Part shown: positions 25,748-34,613 of the stretch, one piece after another
Position numbering within the stretch: the stretch's first letter is position 1
How the letters are laid out: the number at the start of each line of letters is the position of its first letter
Assembly (NCBI GenBank): GCA_029253645.1
Contig: JAQWZC010000109.1
Coordinates: 1-49,771, forward strand
Origin: Alphaproteobacteria bacterium
GTDB lineage: Bacteria; Pseudomonadota; Alphaproteobacteria; RS24
Direction: 5' to 3'
Length of the DNA stretch: 49,771 nt
Made by a program: the position numbers and the translations under genes
The notes under the pieces: generated by a model
Told to the model about the DNA's origin: nothing
Database searches by the model: none
The model's input: the letters and a program-made list of their open reading frames with translations, nothing else

Positions 25748-26818
25748 CTAATCAGCATTTTCCACATCAGCCCCAATCGCTTGGGTGATATTGTCAAAGC
25801 CGTCAGCGCGCAGCATCTCGGCCAGCTCGGCCTTCATGCGCCCGACCAATCCCGGCCCCTCATAAACCAGACCGGTATAAAGCTGCACCAAAGAGGCACC
25901 GGCGCGAATTTTTGCATAAGCCGCCGCTGCCGAGGAGACGCCGCCAACCCCGATAAGGGTCAGCTTGCCGCCACTGGCGCGATAAACGGCGCGCAACATA
26001 TCGGTCGCCATCTCAAATACCGGCGCGCCCGAGACGCCCCCCGCCTCATCCTTATGGCGCGATGTCGCCACCCCGTCGCGGGCCAATGTGGTGTTGGAAA
26101 TAATCAGCCCGTCAATATTTTCGGCCACAGCCAGGGCAGCCAAGCCGGCGGCGTCCTCATGGCTCATATCGGGAGCGATTTTAACCAGCACCGGAATATC
26201 GGGCGCCGCCGCGCGCACGCGGCGCATAATGTCACCCGCCGCCGCGCTGCTTTGCAAATCGCGCAAGCCCGGCGTATTGGGCGAGGAGATATTGACCGTC
26301 AGATAATCGGCCAGTTCGGCAAAGCGCGTCGCGCCGGTTTCATAATCGGCAATGCGGTCAGTGGCTTCTTTGTTGGCACCGATATTGACCCCGACCGGTC
26401 TCGTTTGATGTCTGTCTTGAGCAGATGTTTTGCGCCAGCTTTCAAGGCGCGCCAGCGCATCCATTTGGCCGCGATTGTTAAAGCCCAAGCGATTAATGAG
26501 GGCGCGCTCTCCCGTCAGGCGAAATACGCGCGGCGTCGGATTGCCGGGCTGGGGCAGCGGCGTCAATGTGCCGATTTCAGCAAAGCCGAAGCCGATGCGA
26601 TGCACGCCGGAAATCGCCTCGCCATTTTTGTCAAAGCCCGCCGCCATGCCAAATGGGTTGGCAAAATCCAGCCCCAGAAGCTCTTGCGCCAATATCGCAT
26701 CATCGGTTTTCGGGCGACCCCATGCGCCCAAAATACGCAGCCCGCGCAAGGTCAGATTATGCGCCGTCTCAGGCGGCAGGGTGAACAGCAAGGGCCGCAA
26801 ATTGCGATATAGGCTCAT
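25748..26818 (-). CDS. pyrD: Dihydroorotate dehydrogenase (quinone), class 2
   Basis: 356 residues. Oxidises dihydroorotate to orotate in pyrimidine synthesis, passing electrons to quinone at the inner membrane. An N-terminal amphipathic stretch (LRPLLFTLPPETAHNLTLRG) binds the membrane. Conserved parts are AAGFDKNGE, VNISSPNTPGLRDLQ (catalytic serine), SNTTLAR and GVGGVSS for FMN. It starts inside the last codons of the DUF952 gene (4-bp overlap). Confidence 0.96.
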   Translation of the reverse strand: MSLYRNLRPLLFTLPPETAHNLTLRGLRILGAWGRPKTDDAILAQELLGLDFANPFGMAAGFDKNGEAISGVHRIGFGFAEIGTLTPLPQPGNPTPRVFRLTGERALINRLGFNNRGQMDALARLESWRKTSAQDRHQTRPVGVNIGANKEATDRIADYETGATRFAELADYLTVNISSPNTPGLRDLQSSAAAGDIMRRVRAAAPDIPVLVKIAPDMSHEDAAGLAALAVAENIDGLIISNTTLARDGVATSRHKDEAGGVSGAPVFEMATDMLRAVYRASGGKLTLIGVGGVSSAAAAYAKIRAGASLVQLYTGLVYEGPGLVGRMKAELAEMLRADGFDNITQAIGADVENAD

Positions 26819-27165
26819 GCCGCCACCCCGCTTAAAAACCCGTCCAGCCCGTCGCGCGTCGCATTAAGGGCGAAACGCGCCGACACATGGGCGGTTTCAA
26901 ATACTGCATAAAGATGCGGAAATAAATCGCCGCCGCGTGAGGCTTCCCAGCGCAAGGCGTCGCCCAAATCGGCACTGGCGGCGGCCAAAATAACCAGCGC
27001 GCCGTGACCGGCATAATGCTTGTCCAAAGTCTCGGATAATTGCGCCGCGGTTGAAAAATGAATAAACCCGTCAGCGGCATCAACGCCGCCGGGTGCAAGT
27101 CGGCCATCCGCGCGCATTTGGGCGTCGGCTTCCGGCGACAGGATTTTATAAATCAACCGCTCCAT
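26815..27165 (-). CDS. DUF952 family protein
   Basis: 116 residues: a single small domain with DGFIHFSTAAQLSETLDKHY and RGGDLFPHLYA, which define DUF952. The fold is related to ADP-ribosyltransferase-like proteins but activity is unproven. It is encoded directly before pyrD with a 4-bp overlap and 21 bp after lysK, so all three may be one transcript. The pairing with pyrD is frequent in this class. Confidence 0.88.
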   Translation of the reverse strand: MERLIYKILSPEADAQMRADGRLAPGGVDAADGFIHFSTAAQLSETLDKHYAGHGALVILAAASADLGDALRWEASRGGDLFPHLYAVFETAHVSARFALNATRDGLDGFLSGVAA

Positions 27166-27186
27166 AAATCAGGGATAGCAGGATTC

Positions 27187-28767
27187 CTAATCCGACAGCA
27201 ATTTGCCGTCACGACCCGCCGCAATCAACGCACAGGTTTTTTCAAGCCCATAAAGCGCCGCGAAAGACCCAAAGCGCGGGCCTTGGCTTTGCCCCAACAA
27301 AACCTGATAAAGCGTTTGAAACCAACCGCGCAGATTATCTTCAAAATGCGCCATGCCGGTGGCATAAACTTCCGTTTGAATGGTCTCGCCATCGGCATTG
27401 TCCGGCAGGGCTTTCAGCCGCGTCAGCAAATCATCCAAAGCCGCTATCTCATCCGTTTCGGCGGCGCGATAGGTTTTATTGGGCGCGACAAAATCGCGAT
27501 AATAAGCCAGCGCATAATCGGTCAAGCGGTCGAGAAACGGATGCGTTTTAGCCGTCGTGCCCGGCGCATAAGTATCGATAAAGCCCCACAGCACGTCCTT
27601 ATTTTCAGCATTGGACGCGCTGACTAGATTGAGCAGCAGCGCGAAGCTGACCGGTGACGCGCTTTCAGGCACATTGCCCTGATGAATATGATAGGCCGGA
27701 TTGGCGACTTGCTGCGCCGAATCCATATCAGCAAATTTATCGACGAAAGTAATATATTCATCGACGGCTTTGGGAATGACATCGAAATAAAGTCGCTTGG
27801 CCTTGCGCGGGCTTTGGAACATGTACAGCGACAGGCTTTCTTGCGGCGCATAAGTCAGCCATTCCTCAATCGTCAGCCCATTGCCTTTTGATTTGGAAAT
27901 CTTTTCGCCATTTTCATCGAGAAACAGCTCATAAGAAAACCCTTCCGGCGGCGTGTGGCCCAGCGCTTTGGTGATGCGCGAGGATAATTTGACGGATTCG
28001 GATAAATCCTTACCGGCCATTTCATAATCCACTTCCAAAGCGGCCCAGCGCATCGCCCAATCGGCTTTCCATTGCAGCTTGCAAGTCCCGCCGGTCACGC
28101 TGGTTTCTTCCCGCGCGCCGCTATCGGGATGGGTGTAAGCAATCATGCCAGCGGCCACATCGACCGGTTCAATGGCGACCATCAGCACGCGGCCCGTTTC
28201 CGGACAAATCGGCAGAAAAGGCGAATAGGTTTTGCGGCGGTCTTCGCCCAAAGTCGGCAAAATAATATTCTGCACGGCCTCATAATTTTCCAGCACTTTT
28301 AAAAGCGTCGCGTCAAAGCCACCGCTTTGATAACGCTGTGTGGCGGACACAAACTCATAATCAAATTCAAAACTGTCGAGAAAAGCCTGCAAGCGCGCGT
28401 TATTATGCGCGGCAAAACTGTCATATTCGCCAAACGGGTCGGGCACGGCAGTCAGCGGCTTTTCGAGATGCGGCGTCAATTTATCGCCATTGGGGATATT
28501 GTCAGGCACTTTGCGCAACCCATCCATATCATCTGAAAAACAAATCAGGCGGCTTTTCTTTTCCGGTGCCAAAAGATGAAAGGCATGGCGCACCATGGTC
28601 GTGCGCGCCACTTCGCCAAATGTGCCAATATGCGGAAGGCCGGACGGGCCATAGCCCGTCTCGAAAATCACCTCATCACGGCCAAGCTTTTCAGCCCGCG
28701 CCACGACTTTGCGGGCCTCATCATAAACCCATGCTTTTGATTGTTCGGCTGCGTCGCGCTGTGACAT
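27187..28767 (-). CDS. lysK: Lysyl-tRNA synthetase, class I
   Basis: 526 residues, normal length. It charges tRNA-Lys with a class I (Rossmann) catalytic domain, unlike the class II enzyme of most bacteria; class I is typical of alphaproteobacteria and archaea. The HIGH motif is [16 protein letters not shown] (about 42-57) and the KMSKS motif reads [11 protein letters not shown] (about 287-297). It is divergent from the TerB-like gene. Confidence 0.97.
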   Translation of the reverse strand: MSQRDAAEQSKAWVYDEARKVVARAEKLGRDEVIFETGYGPSGLPHIGTFGEVARTTMVRHAFHLLAPEKKSRLICFSDDMDGLRKVPDNIPNGDKLTPHLEKPLTAVPDPFGEYDSFAAHNNARLQAFLDSFEFDYEFVSATQRYQSGGFDATLLKVLENYEAVQNIILPTLGEDRRKTYSPFLPICPETGRVLMVAIEPVDVAAGMIAYTHPDSGAREETSVTGGTCKLQWKADWAMRWAALEVDYEMAGKDLSESVKLSSRITKALGHTPPEGFSYELFLDENGEKISKSKGNGLTIEEWLTYAPQESLSLYMFQSPRKAKRLYFDVIPKAVDEYITFVDKFADMDSAQQVANPAYHIHQGNVPESASPVSFALLLNLVSASNAENKDVLWGFIDTYAPGTTAKTHPFLDRLTDYALAYYRDFVAPNKTYRAAETDEIAALDDLLTRLKALPDNADGETIQTEVYATGMAHFEDNLRGWFQTLYQVLLGQSQGPRFGSFAALYGLEKTCALIAAGRDGKLLSD

Positions 28768-28894
28768 GTTTCATCCTCTATTGCGGCGGAAACTATCAGC
28801 CCTTTCGGTAAAGTCAAATAGGCACATCAAACGCGCGCGCATAAATGCGCCGCCTCGGCTTGCCAAGCGCGCAAAGGGTGGTCATAAATCGGGA

Positions 28895-29350
28895 ATGAGT
28901 GCGCGCATATCAAAACCATATTTTTCCGAGCAGCAGGCGGCGCTGGCGGCTTTGCATGTCGCGCGTCAAATCGGGGCGGGCGATGCGGCGGCGCTGGACG
29001 GTTTTATTGCGCGTCAAACCGCCTTTGCCCCGTCAGATGATATGACCGGCGCGCAAAATATCACGCAAGACCTCACGCAAGACATTGCACAAGACATTAG
29101 CGATGCGCCGGATGGTGTTGAGACCTTGCTGAATTTATTGGCGGCGTCTTTAAGCGGGGATGCAGCGGCGACCGCCTATAGTCTTTGTGCCGATTTTATT
29201 GCCCTGCATGGCCGCGTCTCGCCCGAAGAAATGCGCTATTTGGAACGCCTCGGCGATGCGCTGGGGATTGACCGCTTGAGCCGCGCCGCTTTTGACCGCG
29301 CCGCCCAAACCCGCGCCACGCCCTTATCGGCCGATATTTTAAATGACTGA
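28895..29350 (+). CDS. TerB-like hypothetical protein
   Basis: 151 residues from ATG 28895 (a longer upstream frame would overlap lysK and is rejected). The C-terminal third, YSLCADFIALHGRVSPEEMR followed by YLERLGDALGID, resembles the TerB/DjlA-like helical metal-binding domain. Between the two halves is a repetitive QDLTQDIAQDISD segment encoded by 12-base DNA repeats. Function unknown; TerB domains occur in stress and signalling proteins. The stop lies 8 bp inside the next gene. Confidence 0.6.
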   Translation: MSARISKPYFSEQQAALAALHVARQIGAGDAAALDGFIARQTAFAPSDDMTGAQNITQDLTQDIAQDISDAPDGVETLLNLLAASLSGDAAATAYSLCADFIALHGRVSPEEMRYLERLGDALGIDRLSRAAFDRAAQTRATPLSADILND

Positions 29351-30131
29351 GTTTGAGCAGTTTATCGCCGCGAATGAGGCAAGTTTGCGCGCCGGTGTGA
29401 TGTTCGGCCTATTGGCCGTGTTTTTTGTGCTGGAACGCGCCCTGCCACGCCGCGCGCAAAAAATAACGGCGGCACATGCGGGCGGCAATCTGCTCATCGG
29501 CCTGTTGAATGGCGTGATGGTGCGCTTGATTGTGCCCGGCGGCTTGGCGGCGCTGGCCCTGTGGAATACGGGAGGCGGCCTGCTGGGTCTCATCGCCCTG
29601 CCCGATTGGGCGGCGTTTCTCGCCAGCCTTATTTTATTGGATTTTGTACTTTATTGGCATCATCGCGCCTTTCATGAAATCCCGCTGCTCTGGCGGCTGC
29701 ACGGGGCGCATCACAGCGATCGCAATTTAAATGTGACATCGGGCTTGCGCTTTCACCCGGGCGAGGCTCTGGTCAGCATGGCCACTAAAGCGGCGGCGGT
29801 TTGGCTCATCGGCGCGCCGGCCGTGGCGGTGATTTTCTTTGAAATCCTGCTCAATGGCGCGTCCCTTTTCAATCACGCCAATTGGCGGCTGGGCCGCATT
29901 GACGGGATTTTGCAAAAGCTCATTGTCACGCCCGATATGCATCGGCTGCATCATTCGCGGAGGCCGCAAGAAAGCTGCATGAATTACGGCTTTTTTCTAT
30001 CGGTCTGGGACCGCTTATTTGCCAGCTATCAAAGCCAACCGCGCCAAGCCCATCGCCATATTGAATTGGGGCTGACGGAGGCCGAGAATGACAACATGCT
30101 GGCCGCGCTATGGCACCCGTTTAAGCGATAA
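29343..30131 (+). CDS. Sterol desaturase / fatty acid hydroxylase superfamily protein
   Basis: 262 residues, membrane-bound. The histidine clusters of the diiron site are present: WHHRAFHEIP, LHGAHHSDRN and a final DMHRLHHSRR. About four hydrophobic helices precede and separate them. Members hydroxylate or desaturate lipids, sterols, carotenoids or alkylglycerols with oxygen; the substrate cannot be read here. Its ATG overlaps the end of the TerB-like gene by 8 bp. Confidence 0.9.
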   Translation: MTEFEQFIAANEASLRAGVMFGLLAVFFVLERALPRRAQKITAAHAGGNLLIGLLNGVMVRLIVPGGLAALALWNTGGGLLGLIALPDWAAFLASLILLDFVLYWHHRAFHEIPLLWRLHGAHHSDRNLNVTSGLRFHPGEALVSMATKAAAVWLIGAPAVAVIFFEILLNGASLFNHANWRLGRIDGILQKLIVTPDMHRLHHSRRPQESCMNYGFFLSVWDRLFASYQSQPRQAHRHIELGLTEAENDNMLAALWHPFKR

Positions 30132-30171
30132 GTGTGGACAGGCTGACAGTTTAAAACCAATAGGCGACTGA

Positions 30172-30381
30172 ACCGCGGCAATCAACCAGTGCCTGCTGGC
30201 TATTCATCCTGCGCGGGTCAAGGTTCATAGCATAACCGTTTCAAAAGATAATACCGGCTTAATCGCCCGCCCCTTTTTGGGGAAGACACATCTGGAAAGC
30301 CCGCCCAGTCGCAAGGATGCGCTGATGATGCTTTCCACCGCGCCCAGCGTGGCCTTTATGACATTCGGCTTTGCGACCTAA
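30172..30381 (+). other. Unassigned open frame in an intergenic gap, possible gene remnant
   Basis: Between the hydroxylase and the facing lactate dehydrogenase lies about 265 bp. One frame is open for 69 codons after a TGA at 30169 and ends at TAA 30379-30381, but has no good start; the only ATGs are near its end (DALMMLSTAPSVAFMTFGFA). It may be the tail of a decayed gene or chance. I see no hairpin with a T-run here. Confidence 0.2.
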
Positions 30382-30396
30382 AAACGCTGAAACGCG

Positions 30397-31557
30397 CTAA
30401 ACCTGACGGCGGCGTATCATATCCGGCGTTAGCTGGCTGAGCGCGGTGACGCCCATCAGCTTCATGCCGCGCTCAATTTCGCTTTCCAAATTGCCCAGCG
30501 CCTTTTCGACACCGGCCTGGCCCGCTGCCGCCAGCGCATAAAGATACATGCGCCCGCCCGAACACGCCGTCGCGCCCAGCGCCATGGCTTTCAGCACATG
30601 GGTGCCGCGCTTAATGCCGCCATCGCAAATCACCTCAATCTCACCGCCAACGGCGGCCAGAATTTCCTCAAGCTGGTCAAAAGGCGCGCGCCCGCCGTCC
30701 AATTGGCGGCCACCATGATTGGAAATCATAATCGCATCCGCGCCCAAATCGACTGCCCGCCGCGCATCGCCCGCGCTCATCACGCCTTTCAGGCAAAACT
30801 CGCCGCCCCATTTGGCGCGCAAATCACCGGCATCATCCCAGCTCATATTTTGGTCGAGCATGGTGGAAAAATAATCGCCGACCGAAATGGCAATATTCGA
30901 ACCCTGCCCGACATGGTTTTTCAGCTGCGATAATTCAAATTTCTCGCGCAGAAAATAATTCATCGCCCATGACGGCTTGCTGGCAAATTGAAGCATGCTT
31001 TTCGGCGTCAAGCGCGGCGGCGTGGTGAAACCCGTATGCAAATCGCGCTCGCGATTGCCGCCGGTAATCGTATCCACGGTCAGGGTCAAAATATCGAAAC
31101 GCGCCTCGCGCGCCATATCCAGCATGGCGGCATTAAGCGCGCGGTCTTTGTGAAAATAAAATTGAAACATTTTCGGCGTTGAGATGAGTTCGCCGATTTC
31201 CTGCAAGCTGACCGTGCCCAGCGAGGATACACCGAAAAGCGTGTTAAATTTTTCTGCCGCCCGCGCCACGGCGCGCTCACCTTGGTGATGAAACAGACGC
31301 TGCAAAGCGGTGGGTGAGCAAAATATCGGCAGGCCGAGCTTTTGCCCCATCACCTCAACCGACATATCAATATCGGCCACGCCGCCCAATATATTCGGCA
31401 CTAAATCATAATCCTCATAGGCCGCCGTATTGCGCCGATAGGTCAGCTCATCATCCGCCGCGCCGTCAATATAGTGAAATATCGGCCCGGGCAAACGCCG
31501 CCGCGCGAGGTCGCGCAAATCATCGACATTGCTGCATTTAGCCAGAGAACGCGGCAT
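30397..31557 (-). CDS. lldD: FMN-dependent alpha-hydroxy-acid dehydrogenase, L-lactate dehydrogenase type
   Basis: 386 residues. FMN-binding TIM barrel with family signature MISNHGGRQLDGG (catalytic His and substrate Arg) near residue 280 and CDGGIKRGTHVLKA after it. The N-terminus PGPIFHYIDGAADDE is typical. It oxidises L-lactate (or a related 2-hydroxy acid) to the keto acid, probably with electrons to the respiratory chain. It lies 4 bp after dcd. The symbol is a best guess; glycolate- or mandelate-type substrates are possible. Confidence 0.85.
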   Translation of the reverse strand: MPRSLAKCSNVDDLRDLARRRLPGPIFHYIDGAADDELTYRRNTAAYEDYDLVPNILGGVADIDMSVEVMGQKLGLPIFCSPTALQRLFHHQGERAVARAAEKFNTLFGVSSLGTVSLQEIGELISTPKMFQFYFHKDRALNAAMLDMAREARFDILTLTVDTITGGNRERDLHTGFTTPPRLTPKSMLQFASKPSWAMNYFLREKFELSQLKNHVGQGSNIAISVGDYFSTMLDQNMSWDDAGDLRAKWGGEFCLKGVMSAGDARRAVDLGADAIMISNHGGRQLDGGRAPFDQLEEILAAVGGEIEVICDGGIKRGTHVLKAMALGATACSGGRMYLYALAAAGQAGVEKALGNLESEIERGMKLMGVTALSQLTPDMIRRRQV

Positions 31558-31561
31558 GGCA

Positions 31562-32743
31562 CTAATCCTGTTTAAAATGTTTCGACAATTTCAGGCCTTG
31601 CGCCTGATAGTTGGATTTCAAATCCGCGCCGTAAAGCATATGCGGCACATCCGTCAGGCGCTCATAAACCAGCCGCCCGATAATTTGTCCATGTTCGAGA
31701 ATAAACGGCACTTCGCGCGAGCGCACTTCCAACACGGCGCGCGCGCCGCCCTTGCCGTCGCGGCCCTTGCCACCGGCTTCAGCAGCGCCAAAGCCCGGGT
31801 CAAAAAATCCAGCATAATGCACGCGAAACTCACCGACCAGCGGATTAAACGGCACCATTTCAGCGGCGTGAGTGGGTGGAATGGTGACCGCTTCACGCGA
31901 TGCCAGAATATAAAACTCATCCGGGTCGAGCACAATTTCATCAGCCGCATCGCGATAGACCGGCTCCCAATATTGCGCCACCGGCAATTGCCCGGGCTTA
32001 TCGACATCAATCAGTCCGGCATGACGTTTGCCGCGATAGCCGACGAGACCGGATTTGGTATCGCCCAGCAAATCAATCGACACGCCCAGCCCGCCATCAA
32101 TATTGGCCACGCCATCGACCAAGCCAATATCATCATGCAGACGTTTCAGCTCGGCATCATTATGCGCAGCCGCGCCACGGCGAAAACGCAATTGCGACAG
32201 GCGCGAGCCTTCGCGCACCAAAATCGGGAAGGTGCGCGGGCACACTTCCAAATAGAGATGACCCTTATAACCCGCCGGAACAATATCAAAGGCCGTGCCG
32301 AAATCGGTAATCAGCCGCGTAAACACATCAATGCGGCCGGTCGAACTTTTCGGATTGGCAAAGCCGGCCGTGCGCTCGGGCAGATTGACCGCCTCCATGA
32401 GCGGCACTAAATACACGCAGCCCGTCTCCAGCACCGCGCCTTGCGATAAGTCGATTTTATGATAAGCGCGCGCCGCCAGCTTATCGGAAATCGTGCCTTT
32501 TTCACCGGGCAGAAAACTGGCGCGAATACGATAGGCGACATCGCCCAATCTGAGGTCGAGGCTGGCCGGTTGTATCTGGTCGTCCAACACGCCGCCCGAT
32601 GCCCAAATTTGTTTTTCGCGCACCATGTTTTGAATGCCATGGGCGGGCAAAATGCCGACCGCATGGGTTTGGCCTTTGGTCATCACCGGTTCTTGCCCTG
32701 CTTCTTCGGGAAACAGCGCGCCTGTTTCGGCACCATCACTCAT
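31562..32743 (-). CDS. dcd: 2'-deoxycytidine 5'-triphosphate deaminase, long form
   Basis: 393 residues, about twice the E. coli enzyme; an alphaproteobacterial form with a tandem dUTPase-like fold. The first half contains QIQPASLDLRLGDVAYRIRA and NPKSSTGRIDVFTRLI, and the second half starts near residue 200. It deaminates dCTP to dUTP for dTTP synthesis, matching nrdAB as a dNTP-supply gene. The start at 32743 has GAGGCG upstream, though an ATG 20 codons in is possible. lldD follows by 4 bp. Confidence 0.9.
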   Translation of the reverse strand: MSDGAETGALFPEEAGQEPVMTKGQTHAVGILPAHGIQNMVREKQIWASGGVLDDQIQPASLDLRLGDVAYRIRASFLPGEKGTISDKLAARAYHKIDLSQGAVLETGCVYLVPLMEAVNLPERTAGFANPKSSTGRIDVFTRLITDFGTAFDIVPAGYKGHLYLEVCPRTFPILVREGSRLSQLRFRRGAAAHNDAELKRLHDDIGLVDGVANIDGGLGVSIDLLGDTKSGLVGYRGKRHAGLIDVDKPGQLPVAQYWEPVYRDAADEIVLDPDEFYILASREAVTIPPTHAAEMVPFNPLVGEFRVHYAGFFDPGFGAAEAGGKGRDGKGGARAVLEVRSREVPFILEHGQIIGRLVYERLTDVPHMLYGADLKSNYQAQGLKLSKHFKQD

Positions 32744-32853
32744 TTTCGCGCCTCATATGGCGCTTTTCGAATCTCAATCATGGGCCGGAGTTTACGCTTA
32801 AAATGCCCTCATGTCTTGACGCGGAGACAGTTTTTCGACATGTTCTCCTCAAT

Positions 32854-32912
32854 CGAGGTGATTTGGGCCGGCTGGCTTGCGGCCTCGTTAAATAAACAGC
32901 TAAAATCGCCGG
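32854..32912 (+). ncRNA. SAM-II riboswitch (metA motif)
   Basis: The conserved elements are in order: CGAGGTGATTTG, CTTGCGGCC (consensus CTTGCAGCC), and CAGCTAAAATCGCCGG. Stem P1 is CGAGG 32854-32858 with CCTCG 32883-32887. The pseudoknot is CCGGC 32868-32872 with GCCGG 32908-32912. A TTGACG at 32816-32821 with a weak CATGTT 17 bases on may be the promoter. SAM-II binds S-adenosylmethionine and turns down methionine genes in alphaproteobacteria; metZ follows at 32981. Confidence 0.93.
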
Positions 32913-32919
32913 AGGGAAC

Positions 32920-32942
32920 CCGGCCTCTTGGTCGGTTTTTTT
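32920..32942 (+). terminator. Intrinsic terminator after the SAM-II riboswitch
   Basis: CCGGCC 32920-32925 pairs with GGTCGG 32930-32935 (one G-U pair) around TCTT, followed by seven T. The 5' arm CCGGC (32920-32924) can instead pair with GCCGG (32908-32912), the 3' strand of the riboswitch pseudoknot. The two pairings exclude each other, giving an antiterminator without SAM and a terminator when SAM locks the pseudoknot. This is inferred from base pairing. Confidence 0.75.
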
Positions 32943-32980
32943 ATGCCGGTTACACATAAAGGGTCACGCAGGAGACGATT

Positions 32981-34168
32981 ATGACCGAGAAAAAGAAATG
33001 GCAAACGCAAACGCGCATGGTGCATGAGGGCGGTATGCGCTCGCCTTTTGGTGAGACCGCAGAGGCGCTTTATCTCACTTCGGGCTATGTTTATGACAGT
33101 GCCGAGCAAGCCGAGGCGCGTTTTAACGAAGAAGAAGACGGCTTTATTTATTCGCGTTTCGGCAATCCGACCGTGCGCGCTTTTGAAGAACGCATGATGG
33201 CGCTGGAGGGCGCAGAGGATGCGCGCGCCACCGCCACCGGCATGGCCGCCGTGACCGCATGCATGATGAGCCAGCTTGAGGCCGGAGACCATATTGTCGC
33301 CGCGCGCGCGCTATTCGGCTCGTGCCGATATGTGGTGGAAACACTCATGCCGCGCTTTGGCGTCGCCTGCACTTTGGTAGATGGGCGCGACCTTGAGGCA
33401 TGGCAAGCCGCGCTGCGACCGGAAACCAAAATCCTGTTTTTGGAAACCCCGTCCAATCCGCTGCTGGAAATCATCGACATTCAGGCGGTGGCCGATATTG
33501 CCCATAATCATGGCGCGCAATTGGTTGTCGATAATGTGTTTGCGACGCCGGTTTTGCAAAAGCCGCTAACCTTGGGCGCGGACATCACGATTTATTCCGC
33601 GACCAAACATATTGACGGGCAAGGCCGATGCCTTGGCGGCATTATTTTGGGCCGTCAGGATTATATCCAAGACCGGTTGGCGGTTTTTATGCGCCAAACC
33701 GGCCCCAGCCTCGCGCCGTTTAATGCTTGGGTGATGTTGAAAGCGCTGGAGACTTTGCAATTGCGGGTCGATGCCCATTGCGATAATGCCGAAAAATTGA
33801 CGCAAACGCTGGTGGCGCATGAGCAAGTCGCGGAGGTTTATTATCCGCATGATAAAAACCATCCGCAATATGCGCTGGCGCAAAAGCAAATGACCCGTGG
33901 CTCAAACCTTATCGCCTTTAATCTAAAGGGCGGCAAAGCCGATGCGTTTAAGCTGGCCAATGGGCTTGAGATTGCGCTTATCTCCAATAATCTGGGCGAT
34001 GCGAAAACCCTCATTACCCATCCGGCCACCACCACCCACTCAAAATTGAGCGACGCGGCCAAGGCCGAGCTGGCCATTACCGGCGGTACATTGCGCGTTT
34101 CGGTCGGGCTTGAGGATGGCGATGATTTACAAAATGATTTTGAGCAAGCCTTGGCCAAATTGGGTTAG
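32981..34168 (+). CDS. metZ: O-succinylhomoserine sulfhydrylase
   Basis: 395 residues, PLP enzyme of the Cys/Met metabolism family. The PLP lysine is K209 in YSATKHIDGQGRCLGG, a sequence typical of MetZ; Y57-S-R binds the neighbouring subunit's cofactor phosphate. It makes homocysteine directly from O-succinylhomoserine and sulfide. AGGAGA precedes the ATG. It is controlled by the SAM-II element just upstream and leads into apaG. Confidence 0.94.
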   Translation: MTEKKKWQTQTRMVHEGGMRSPFGETAEALYLTSGYVYDSAEQAEARFNEEEDGFIYSRFGNPTVRAFEERMMALEGAEDARATATGMAAVTACMMSQLEAGDHIVAARALFGSCRYVVETLMPRFGVACTLVDGRDLEAWQAALRPETKILFLETPSNPLLEIIDIQAVADIAHNHGAQLVVDNVFATPVLQKPLTLGADITIYSATKHIDGQGRCLGGIILGRQDYIQDRLAVFMRQTGPSLAPFNAWVMLKALETLQLRVDAHCDNAEKLTQTLVAHEQVAEVYYPHDKNHPQYALAQKQMTRGSNLIAFNLKGGKADAFKLANGLEIALISNNLGDAKTLITHPATTTHSKLSDAAKAELAITGGTLRVSVGLEDGDDLQNDFEQALAKLG

Positions 34169-34217
34169 ACTAAAGCTGGCGAGAGCAGTCCGTGAGCAGG
34201 CAAGGGATAAAAGCGGC

Positions 34218-34610
34218 ATGCAAAAAGCGGTGACGCGCGATATTTCGGTTTCAGTAGAAACCCGTTTTCTGGACAGCGACAGCGATCCGGATGAGGCTTA
34301 TTTTGTCTGGGCCTATCGCATCACCATTGAAAATATGGGCCATGAGACGGTGCAATTATTGACCCGCCATTGGCAAATCACCGACGCCCAAGGCCGCTTG
34401 CAGGAAGTGCGCGGCGAGGGCGTGGTGGGCGAGCAACCGACCCTCAAACCCGGCGGCACATTCACCTATTCCTCGGGCACGCCGCTCTCCACCGCATCAG
34501 GTTTTATGTTGGGCAGTTACGGCATGGTGACACAAGAGGGTGAGTGTTTTGACATTGAAGTGCCCGCCTTTTCGCTGGACAGTCCGCATGAATGCGGGAA
34601 CATAAATTAA
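34218..34610 (+). CDS. apaG: ApaG family protein
   Basis: 130 residues from ATG 34218. The DUF525 immunoglobulin-like fold is evident in FVWAYRITIENMGHETVQLL, LTRHWQITDAQG, PTLKPGGTFTYSSGTPL and GFMLGSYGMV. ApaG is linked genetically to Ap4A and Co/Mg resistance in enterobacteria; a clear biochemical role is lacking. The order metZ-apaG is common in alphaproteobacteria. It lies 49 bp after metZ and 3 bp before trkH. Confidence 0.93.
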   Translation: MQKAVTRDISVSVETRFLDSDSDPDEAYFVWAYRITIENMGHETVQLLTRHWQITDAQGRLQEVRGEGVVGEQPTLKPGGTFTYSSGTPLSTASGFMLGSYGMVTQEGECFDIEVPAFSLDSPHECGNIN

Positions 34611-34613
34611 TCC

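Noticed and set aside
25694-26812. 372-codon plus-strand frame opposite pyrD
   Set aside because: Shadow of pyrD; histidine/arginine/glutamine-rich composition typical of antisense translation.
29061-29096. Possible CRISPR-like short repeats in the TerB-like gene
   Set aside because: Twelve-base repeats without spacers, inside an open reading frame and in phase with codons.
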